From Elysia chlorotica (taxonomy: Eukaryota > Mollusca > Gastropoda > Plakobranchidae): a stretch of DNA of 64,000 nucleotides. Where the stretch lies: NCBI GenBank assembly GCA_003991915.1, contig RQTK01000112.1, positions 79,452-143,451 of the forward strand, in the 5' to 3' direction. Positions within the stretch are counted from its first letter, which is position 1. Every line of letters starts with the position of its first letter. The position numbers and the translations under genes were made by a program. The notes beneath the pieces are model-generated. The model was not told where the DNA came from. It did not search any database and saw only the letters and a program-made list of their open reading frames with translations. This document shows positions 1-8,229 of the stretch, piece after piece.

Positions 1-174
1 GCCATATTCGAAGGCACCCAGAGCTGTTTCAACAGTGACTCCGTCTTTCTGAGCGGCTTCCCAAACATCATGGCCCTCAGGGAGAAGGTGGCGGCCCAGG
101 ATGGCCTCAAGGAATATCTCGCCCGACGGAAAACGCTGGTCCCCATTCACTCCTTCCTCTACACGGATATTTGA
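1..174 (+). CDS. Sigma-class glutathione S-transferase, last exon (partial gene, 5' part outside the window)
   Basis: Frame 1 is open from the first base to TGA at 172-174 and gives 57 residues. It matches the last exon of the complete GST downstream: EGTQSCF here against EGSQSCF there, then an F-x-L-S-x-F-P segment, MALRE(K/R)V and the end EYLARRK against QYLARRQ. This is the alpha-helical C-terminal domain of the sigma GST / haematopoietic prostaglandin D synthase / S-crystallin family, which builds the hydrophobic substrate site; the family is cytosolic. The tail runs nine residues longer than in the downstream paralogue (ending TDI rather than RGI). The exon probably begins before base 1. 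A polyadenylation-type AATAAA lies at 214-219. Catalysis cannot be judged because the N-terminal glutathione site is not in the window. Confidence 0.85.
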   Translation, partial: AIFEGTQSCFNSDSVFLSGFPNIMALREKVAAQDGLKEYLARRKTLVPIHSFLYTDI

Positions 175-200
175 GTGGTTTTACCAAAGTACACTGTACA

Positions 201-294
201 GTACTATCAGTTTAATAAACCTATGTCACCTCGTACTATCAGTTTAACAAACCTATGTCACCTCGTACTATCAGTTTAACAAACCTATGTCACT
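201..294 (+). repeat. 32-bp tandem repeat, three copies, in the GST 3' UTR
   Basis: Units start at 201, 233 and 265 and read GTACTATCAGTTTAAYAAAC followed by CTATGTCACCTC. Unit 1 contains AATAAA; the other two have AACAAA, so only the first keeps a polyadenylation signal. Confidence 0.85.
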
Positions 295-362
295 TATACA
301 TGTACTTGTAGTTCACTTGTAATAGTAATTGTATTGACGTAGTATGCCTTGATGTATATACC

Positions 363-519
363 GCCTCTTCTCCTTCCTTTCTCTCTCTCCCTATCTCTCT
401 CTCTCTTTCTGCCTCTCTCCTTATCTCTCTCTTTCTTTCTTTATCTCTCCCTATCTCTCTGTTTCTGTCTCTCTCCTTATCTTTCTCTTTCTTTCTTTAT
501 CTCTCCCTATCTCTCTCTT

Positions 520-567
<48 letters not shown>

Positions 568-583
568 CCTCTCTCACTCTTCT
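363..583. repeat. (CT)n-rich microsatellite with TTTC interruptions
   Basis: Low-complexity pyrimidine run ending in pure (CT)n near 525-558. The long Leu/Ser open frame across it is an artefact of the repeat. Confidence 0.95.
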
Positions 584-1277
584 TGTATAACTGTCCTCGC
601 TTTCACACTTTTTAAAAAGTCTACTCGTATATACACCATTGAACTTTTGAATGCTGTCATATATATAAATCCGACAGTCATGTTTATATTGTTAACAAAT
701 TTACGATATAATTCGTGTATTGTTTTATAAGGGTGTAAGTAACCTATCGAAATTTATAAGGAATATTTTTCGATTGCATTATTTTTGAGTTGCTTATTAT
801 CACACTATATGTTGTTCAAATTCATTATATAATTTTAAGACTTTTAATGTAAAAACATAAAATGTGTATGGCTTTTCAGTTTTCTTGTGGCATAAAATAA
901 ATGATACTAACATAAAACTATAGTGTACGGGCGATAAAACTTCACTAGGAGTTAAAATTCATATGCAGAATGTTGGGTAACAAATTCATGGCAGAATTTT
1001 ATTTTCTGACATTTTTACAAACAATTCTGCACAAAACTGTCATGTATTTATTGTTGACTTCATTCTATCCATATCCTGCATTGTACAGTTTTATCATAAT
1101 TCTTGTGTACGTCTTTAATTACAGATGGGTGTGTGATGTAATAAAAATAATAAAAAACAAAATAAATTGATTGAAAAGTGTGTTAATGTTTAACAATCAA
1201 TCGGAATAATATTAATATAGACTATCAAGTCCTTACAAACCAGTGTACATAATTTTGATCTAACGATTTACTGTTAG

Positions 1278-1545
1278 GATGGCGCGAGCGCAAGTGGTAG
1301 AGCATTTGCCTCGGAATCGGAAGGAGTCCGGTTCGAGCCTACTATCGGGTAAAATGTATTTGTCGGATCTCGTCCCCTACGGGTTGGGTCGGTGTCAGTA
1401 TAATGTAACCGGCTGAGAGAGGAGATTTAGTATCCGCGTACTGTCTCGTGGGTGGCAACACATTAAACTGTCAGACGTTAGTTTTGGTACCAGTCGTCGT
1501 ATATGATACTACTAGGGAACCTTAACCTTGACGATCTAAAATATG
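1278..1545 (+). mobile_element. tRNA-derived SINE, head type 2 (GCGCAAGTGG head)
   Basis: The tRNA-like head has an A-box-like stretch (GCGCAAGTGGTAGAGCA) and a B box (GGTTCGAGCC). The central domain GGTTGGGTCGGTGTCAGTAT through GTGGGTGGCAACACA follows, then a tail with CTACTAGGGAACCTTAA. Type 2 tails differ from the GACGTTAAACCAACTC tail of type 1. Carried inside the segmental duplication; its partner is at 3768-4040. Confidence 0.8.
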
Positions 1546-1931
1546 AGCGAGCTTATTCAACAAAGAATTAGTTGGTAAGTTAAGATAACCTTTACTGAGG
1601 ACCAATAAGTGTTCTATTTCAAATAACTATATCGCGTCAAACATCGGTGTTTTGGACCTGTTCACAATTTGAAAAATCTAGGTATGCGGTAATTATTGAA
1701 ACGACTGTTTATGGTCGAAAAAAATTAGATAAGTGTGACTTAGGGCTTTCAATGTAGTTTTCTGCGACAAATGACAGTCGTGTATAATTATCAAGGGTTG
1801 TGTTAATGATATAAAGAGAAGGCGGTGATCTCAATAGATGCCAAAAGAGTCAGTAAGAGCATTTTTTTCTTTACACCATTTTTCTTTACAAAGTCTTTTT
1901 ATCTTTTAATGTTTCTATTATAGGGAATTTG

Positions 1932-2209
1932 ATAGGGCGTAGTGGCGCAATTGGTATAGCTTTAGTTTCCCAAAATATGAGGTCCATGTTCGAAACCCAC
2001 GATCAGTCAAAAATCTATTTGTCCGATTTCGTCACTTATCTGGTTGGGTCGGTATTAGTACAAAGTGGTCATTTGGGACAGGGGTCCTGGTATCCTTGCA
2101 GTGATTCGTATGTGGGCACATAAAATTGTCAGACATTAGTCTTAGAGTCCGTCCACAATATAGCTTACAATAGTGATGACGTTGGATGTCAAGCAATCAA
2201 CTCTTTTCA
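1932..2209 (+). mobile_element. tRNA-derived SINE, head type 3 (GGCGCAATTGG head)
   Basis: Head GTAGTGGCGCAATTGGTATA with B box GTTCGAAACC, the shared central domain from GGTTGGGTCGGTATT, and a type 1-like tail (TTGGATGTCAAGCAATCAAC). It is the partner of 4500-4757 in copy 2. Confidence 0.8.
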
Positions 2210-2326
2210 TCTAGCTCTAAGCTAACAGCAGTAAAGTAACTGATTTAGATTTCGTAAACTCTGCGTTAACTAAATGGTTGGGTCGGTGATTTCACACTCC
2301 CTGTTTTCTATAAACAATTTGACTTT

Positions 2327-2480
2327 CAAACTCTCTTTCTTTATCTCTGCAACTCTCTCTTTATCTCATTTTCTATTTTGTTTGTTTCTCTCAGTTACGG
2401 TCTCTCTCTCAGTCTCTGTCATTTTCTCTTTTTCTACGTCTTTTTCTCTCCATCTCTCTACTATTTCTGTCTCTATGCTC
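2327..2480. repeat. CT-rich low-complexity stretch
   Basis: Interrupted CTCT/TTTCT sequence just after a truncated SINE start (TGGTTGGGTCGGTG at about 2275). Confidence 0.8.
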
Positions 2481-2711
2481 ATAATTCTGCTCTTGTACTC
2501 TTTCCTACTATATTCTACAAAATTAAAAATCGTTAAACTCATTAACGATACTCTTTTCTTCGATTTGTGCTAAATAACAATTTACATTATGTTGTACAAT
2601 TAAAATTTACTAAACATTTGATGTCACTTGGGATAAATATTATTAAAAATAAATAAATTAAGCTTTAGCATATTGTGCTTTGTTTATTTATATAACTTCT
2701 CAAATCAACGT

Positions 2712-3068
2712 GAGGAATGGCTGCAGGAACACCCCAACCATGTCCAAAATGATGCTTATCATGCACTGACAAGAGCTGAACAAGTGGTCATTTTTAGGCT
2801 CAGAACAGGACACAACCGCCTGAATCACCACCTCTACACAAAGCTCCACATTGGAACATCAGACCAGTGCACATGCCAAACTGGAGGTCAAACAGTCATC
2901 CATGTCCTACAACACTGCCCCATGTATGAAAACCTAAGAAACCTGATGTGGCCACAGGACACACCAATGGCACAGAAGCTGTATGGAAGCCTGGAGGACC
3001 TACGGCGCACAGCAACATTCATGTCAGAGACTGGGCTGTCCATTTGAGTGAACGCAAAGAAGAAGAAG
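2712..3068 (+). mobile_element. 5'-truncated LINE insertion with target-site duplication
   Basis: In the + frame the insert begins GAG GAA TGG and reads EEWLQEHPN, then FRLRTGHNRLNHHLY, a Cys/His group (CTCQTGGQTVIHVLQHC) and a stop at 3045-3047. This is the extreme C-terminus of a non-LTR retrotransposon ORF2 (Jockey/I-like group with the RNase H and Cys/His tail region). A very short 3' UTR and a (GAA)n tail follow the stop. The 10-bp sequence AAATCAACGT occurs at 2702-2711 and again at 3069-3078 and is the target-site duplication. The 112-residue frame is intact, so the insertion looks young. It sits in copy 2 of the segmental duplication and is absent from copy 1. Confidence 0.85.
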
Positions 3069-3767
3069 AAATCAACGTCATGTTTATAATGTTACTAATT
3101 TACGATTTAATACATGCATTATTTTTTGTAGGTGTTATTAGTAACCAATCGAAATTTGTTTAGAATGTTCTTCAATTGTATTTTTTCCAGTGCCTTATTA
3201 TCACACTCTATGCTGTTCAAATTCAGAATTATATTATCTTAAAACTTTTAATGTTAAAAAATAAAATGTGCATACTTTCCCTGGCTTTTCGATAATTTTC
3301 TTGTGGCATAAAAGAAATAATACTACCATAAAACTATAGTGTACGGGCGATACAACTCCACTAGTAGTTAAAATTCAGATGGGTAACAAATTAATGGCAG
3401 GATTCTATTTTCTCACATTTTTATAACCAATTTTGCACAAAACAACACATTGTCGAAATGAGATTTTAATGTGAGTGTGAGTGTATGTATATAAGTGTAT
3501 GTGTATAATTATGTGTGAAATAAGGTGTAAGGAATCAGGTATTCTTTGGTGACTTTATTCGATTCATATCCTACATGTTACATTTTTATCATAATTCTTT
3601 TGTACGTCTTTTATTACAGATCGGTGTGTGATGTAATAATAATATTAAAAAACAAAATAAATTGATTAAAAAGTGTGTTATTGTTTAACAATCAGTCAGA
3701 ATAATATTAATATAGACTATTAAGTCCTTACAAATTAGTGTACATAATTTGAGCTAACGGATACTCA

Positions 3768-4040
3768 TGGGAGAACTCAAGCGCAAGTGGTAGAGCATTT
3801 GCCTCGCAATCGGAAGGTACCCGGTTCGAGCCTATGATCGAGAAAAATTTATTTGTTTGATCTCTTCCCCTACGGGTTGGGTCGGTGTCAGTATAATGTA
3901 ACCGGCTGAGAGAGGAGATTTAGTATCCGCGTACTGTCTCGTGGGTGGCAACACATTAAACTGTCAGGCGTTAGTTTTGGTACCAGTCGTCGTATATGAT
4001 ACTACTAGGGAACCTTAACATTGACGATCTAAAATATGAG
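3768..4040 (+). mobile_element. SINE, head type 2 (duplicate of the copy at 1278)
   Basis: GCGCAAGTGGTAGAGCATTT head and GGTTCGAGCC B box; the central domain and tail are almost identical to 1278-1545. Confidence 0.8.
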
Positions 4041-4305
4041 CGAGCTTATTCAACAAAGAATTAGTTGGTAAGTTAAGATAACCTTTACTGAGGGCCAGTT
4101 AGTGTTCTATTTCAAATAACTATATCGCGTCAAACATCGGTGTTTTGGACCTGTTCACAATTTGAAAAATCTAGGTATGCGGTAATTATTGAAACGACTG
4201 TTTAATGTCGAAAAAAATTTGATAAGTGTGACTTAGGGCTTTCAATGTAGTTTTCTGCGACAAATGACAGTCGTGTAGAATTATCAAGGGTTATGAGAGA
4301 GAGGT

Positions 4306-4308
<3 letters not shown>

Positions 4309-4372
<64 letters not shown>
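4309..4372. repeat. (GA)n microsatellite inside copy 2 of the duplication
   Basis: Pure GA run. At the same alignment position copy 1 has only AAAGAGAAGG (about 1814-1823). Confidence 0.95.
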
Positions 4373-4376
<4 letters not shown>

Positions 4377-4499
4377 GGTGATCTTAATAGCTGAGAAAAG
4401 TTTTAGTAAGAGCACCCGATCTTTTCTTTTATCTTTATAAAGTCTTCTTATCAACAAAAGTTTCGTAATGTAATGTTCCAACTATATGAAACTCAATAA

Positions 4500-4757
4500 G
4501 GCGAATTGGCGCAATTGGTATAGCTTTAGTTTCCTAAATATGAGGTCTCCTGTTCAAAACCCACGATCGGTCAAAAATCTATTTGTCTTATTTCGTCCCG
4601 TATCTGGCTGGGTCGGTGTCAATACAGTGTGATCGACTGTGAGAGGGGTCCTGGTATCCCTGTAGTGTTTCGTGTGTGGTAGCACATACAATTGTCAGAC
4701 ATTAGTCCCACAATTTAGCTTAAAATTGTGCTGACTTTGGGTGTTAAGCAATCAACT
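4500..4757 (+). mobile_element. SINE, head type 3 (duplicate of the copy at 1932)
   Basis: GGCGCAATTGGTATAGCTTT head, GTTCAAAACCC in place of the B box, and the central domain GGCTGGGTCGGTGTC. The tail ends GTGTTAAGCAATCAACTC. Confidence 0.75.
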
Positions 4758-4769
4758 CTTTTTATTTAA

Positions 4770-4976
4770 CCAAGCGTTGAGTAACTGATTTGGATTTCAT
4801 GATCTCTGCGTGAACTGACTGATTGGGTCGGTGTCAGTATAATGTGACCGGCTGAGACAGGAGTCATGGTATTCACGCCTTGTCTCGTGTGTGGCAGCAC
4901 ACAATATTGTGGTCCGTCCACATTATAGCCTAAAATATAGTACCAACGTTGGACGTTAAACGAACTCAACTCAACT
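4770..4976 (+). mobile_element. SINE fragment with central domain and type 1 tail
   Basis: GAGTAACTGATTTGGATTTC leads into GGTCGGTGTCAGTATAATGT and the tail GACGTTAAACGAACTCAACT. It lacks a tRNA-like head. The same GAGTAACTGATTTGGATT leader also occurs at about 2236 and 9930. Confidence 0.75.
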
Positions 4977-5412
4977 GCATTAACTTTGATAAGCCTTAGT
5001 AGGTCCATCCAGCGGTAGCTTCCGTACACCCCGCCCACTTTTGAGTAATGCTAAGCAATGCAACAATTTATGTAGTTAAAATAAAATGTAAAGCGCACTT
5101 CGCAAGCTGAACATTTTTTTCACTACGGAATAGCATAATGACGCATCTGTTTGTTAAATATGACTCACGTTTTTCGAGAAAAATAAGAATAACTTCTTCG
5201 GAAATCGTATTTCCAATATAAACATTGAAGTTAGGATGATGTTATTTAGCAAGTTCGATAATGAGCCGGATTATCTAGTGAGTATTTAATTTTCATCTAA
5301 ATGTGACTCATTAATGACTTGAAGTAGAATTCGCTCACAGTATTGGAATTTTCAAAAGTATATAGTAGAGATTGTACTTATTTATCTCACCGTCTCGACT
5401 CTCCCGGGAAAT

Positions 5413-5441
5413 CTAGGAGAGAGAGAAAGAGAGAGACAGGC

Positions 5442-5486
<45 letters not shown>

Positions 5487-5594
5487 GAGAGATTCATAGA
5501 AAGACACAGAGAAAGTGAGATAAGTAGAGAAAGAGGGACAGAGAGGTACAAAGAGAGACAGGGAGAGAGAGAGAGAGAGATAGAGAGAGAGGTT
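5413..5594. repeat. (GA)n microsatellite
   Basis: GA-rich run with GACA interruptions. The preceding CTCCCGGGAAATCTAGGAGA resembles a worn SINE type 2 tail end. About 400 bp to its right (5595-6030) I see no gene. Confidence 0.85.
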
Positions 5595-6033
5595 CGTCCT
5601 CTCCTTCAGAGATTGTTCAGTGTAGTTTTCAAACAAATTTTTCTGCAGTTGACAACTTTGAATTAAAAAAAAAACAAAAAAAACAACAACAACAAACATT
5701 TATCTCAAAAATATCAATAGAGATTGCATTATATAATACCCATGTGTTCCTAAGGTGACTCAGCGCTATAGAATCACAACGCAAACTTTGCATAACGCAG
5801 TTACCAAACACAGCACATGTGAAACCGCACACAGCTGCTGCCTCATCATGTTACAAAGCAAATCATCGCACGTGAGGCGATGGTAGCAGGTGCTCACCCC
5901 AGCTGATGCAAGCACGTGAATTCATTGAATGGTGATTGGGTACACTCTGAGAGATCAGTTATGAACGTATAGGTCACGCTCAGTTTTGATCGCACTAACA
6001 TAGTAAATTGTGTCGCAAAGACTGGTGTGAGTT

Positions 6034-6290
6034 GGGGGGCGCGGTAGTCCTGGGGTAGAACGTCGACTTCCGACGCAAAAGGTTTGTAGTTCGAGCCCTG
6101 ACGATTTAACTCCCTACTGGTTGGGTATCGGTGTCAGTTTAATGTGACTGGCTGAGGCAGGAGTCATGGTATTTCAGCCCTGTGTCGTGTGTGGCAAAAC
6201 ATAAAATTATCAGATGTCGGTCTTGAGGCCCGTCCACAATATGGCCTATAAAGCCTATGATTTTGGACGTTAAACCAACTAAACTCCTTC
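6034..6290 (+). mobile_element. SINE, head type 1, full length
   Basis: GGGGCGCGGTAGTCCTGGGG head, B box AGTTCGAGCCC, central domain GGTGTCAGTTTAATGTGACT, and tail GGACGTTAAACCAACTAAAC. Confidence 0.85.
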
Positions 6291-6516
6291 AACTACAAGC
6301 GTGAGTTAGTGATTGGGTTGCTTTATAATTAACGCCCAACGTCATCTTGCTTCTTTGCTGGTAATAGAGTGAGTGATAAAATGTGTTGGTTACTTAATTT
6401 AAAGGTAAGCATGAAGGTGATATTGCAGATGGGTCTAAATATTTACGTCTGGGAATTTTTCGTGCTGCCACACAGAGAAAATGCAGGACGCCCATCTTAG
6501 CCGATCGGGGTTTAGA

Positions 6517-6625
6517 TCGGGGCGGTGGTAGAACATCGACTTTCGACGCATAAGATCCATGGTTCAGGCCCTGGCGATTTCGATTCCTAATGGTTGGGTC
6601 GTTGTCAGCTTAATGTGACCATAAA
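6517..6625 (+). mobile_element. SINE type 1, 3'-truncated fragment
   Basis: Head GGCGGTGGTAGAACATCGAC, a decayed B box, then GGTTGGGTCGTTGTCAGCTT, ending abruptly at AATGTGACCATAAA. Confidence 0.7.
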
Positions 6626-7689
6626 ATGATGATAACATTATTTTAGCATTTTTCGATAAAAAAAAAACTCTTCGACTAATCGGTACTCCCATACCTAACC
6701 CAAAAAGCATCACGTTATTCAAGTGAATCCACACAATCGAAAATACCGACTGGATTTCAACGCTTTCTGAATAATGAAGGCTATATGTACTTTAACCAGA
6801 ATATCAAATTGCATGTTTTAGGTTTCGGGTATCTCCGATTCATTGATTTCCGTTTGTACCGCGAAAATAGCATAATCTTGTACAACTTATACAACACAGT
6901 AGGGGTGTGTAATTATGAAATTTCAACACGCTGAGGCGAAGGAATTCGATTTAGAAAAGAAGCATAGCTTTCAAAACTGTTTGTGCTATCCTGATGTAGG
7001 CGTTAATTGTTAGATAATTAAATACGCTATACGTAAGAAGATAACCTATGGAGTTATAGGTCTGGTTAGTTAGTTCACAAACAACAAGCGTGTTTAACTG
7101 AAATTACCGAAATAAGTGGTCATAGCTTTGTTAAACGATAAAAAGCATGACTTTACTTGATTGATGAAAGACGCGGTTCAGAAGGTACCAGAGACTATTT
7201 CAATATTTCCTATTCTGTAAAAAAACATAAATGAAATTGTGATCTTACTGACTAAAAAAGTTCCTTGTGAGATTTAATTTTTTGGGAGCGTCGAAGAAGA
7301 ATAGATTTCTGGCTCAAAGGTAAGTTGGAACATTTAAGTAACATTAATATTGAAGTTCATGCTGATAGTTGTGCTATTTACATAAGCTAGCCCATTGTTT
7401 TTTTAATGCTTAATACATTCTAGCTTGGCAGTAAAGATGTGTTAAACAAACGTTAATTCATATAATTATAGTTACCTTCATTGGGCCTTGGGTATTTTCT
7501 TATTGTTGGAGCAAGAGAAAACAAAATAGTTTTAAACAATACATTTTTATAATTGATTCTTGGTGGTTCACTTAGTCTATGTGAATTCTATATAGAGACA
7601 AAGACTAAGTCCCGAGACTAAAGTCTCTAATTTTTTACAAAACGCTCTTGATGGGCTAGACATATATCACAATTGTTCCTTTCCATTTT
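6626..7689. other. AT-rich intergenic sequence upstream of the GST gene
   Basis: No coding exon or repeat recognised. A strong donor-like site (CTCAAAG|GTAAGTTGG, GT at 7320-7321) could end an untranslated first exon of the GST gene. The only nearby acceptor-like site (GTCAGCAG, about 8216-8223) has no pyrimidine tract, so this is weak. Confidence 0.4.
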
Positions 7690-8200
7690 CAAGCAGATAA
7701 TCTATTATTCATAATCATATATATTGTCATTTACCAAGACATCGACTATATAATATAATTAGGAATACCTCCAATAATAGTAAGTATTTCTTATTATAAT
7801 ATATAGTTATTTAAAACTACATCAGGCATTAGCAATCAAACAAAGTATTCCTTTTCATGTTATATAGTCATTTCTAAGAATGTTCTAAAACCGAAGAAAG
7901 TATTCCTTATAGTGATCTCCAAGGACATCTTTAAATACGAATCAATATAATTTTTAACGACATAACGACATGTATTATTACAAACAGAAGAAAGTATTCC
8001 TTACCATGTTATACAGTCATTTCTTTATACAACTTTTATTACCAATGAATAAAGTATTACAAATCATGCTGTTATATAGTCATTTCTAAAGACATTCTTT
8101 ATTATCAAATTATATTATCGAATAAAACATTTCTTATCGTGCTATAAAGTCATTCCTAACGAAATCTATTATCACAAATCGCAGAAAGTATTCCGTATTC
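7690..8200 (+). repeat. Degenerate minisatellite (units of about 55-95 bp) directly upstream of the GST start
   Basis: Recurring AAAGTATTCCTTATCATG then TTATATAGTCATTTCTAA motifs start near 7785, 7842, 7895, 7991, 8051, 8123 and 8184, with one weaker unit before them. The array stops about 30 bp before the ATG at 8230, so it occupies the proximal promoter or 5' leader. Confidence 0.7.
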
Positions 8201-8229
8201 AACAAAAGAGAGAGTGTCAGCAGATAGCC

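Larger units (their letters stand above)
677..2297 (+). repeat. Tandem segmental duplication, copy 1
   Basis: Aligns along its length with 3076-4842, about 2.4 kb downstream. Shared landmarks in the same order: CATGTTTATA, AACTATAGTGTACGGGCGAT, a GGGTAACAAATT block, GTGTGTGATGTAATAA, then two SINEs of different families and the start of a third (TGGTTGGGTCGGTG at about 2275). Copy 1 lacks the LINE insertion and the long (GA)n tract found in or beside copy 2. Confidence 0.85.
3076..4842 (+). repeat. Tandem segmental duplication, copy 2
   Basis: Partner of 677-2297. It differs by an extra CA/GT-rich patch near 3470-3520, by a pure (GA)n tract at 4309-4372 that copy 1 lacks, and by the LINE inserted at its left edge. 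The homology runs through two SINEs into a third one (about 4780-4975). Confidence 0.85.

Noticed and set aside
349-615. Open frame of Leu/Ser residues
   Set aside because: It translates a (CT)n microsatellite. The same holds for frames at 13497, 40254, 51148, 51529, 56554 and 58879.
1278-1345. tRNA gene
   Set aside because: A and B boxes are present, but the sequence continues into the SINE body and the cloverleaf arms do not pair well. All tRNA-like heads here belong to SINEs.
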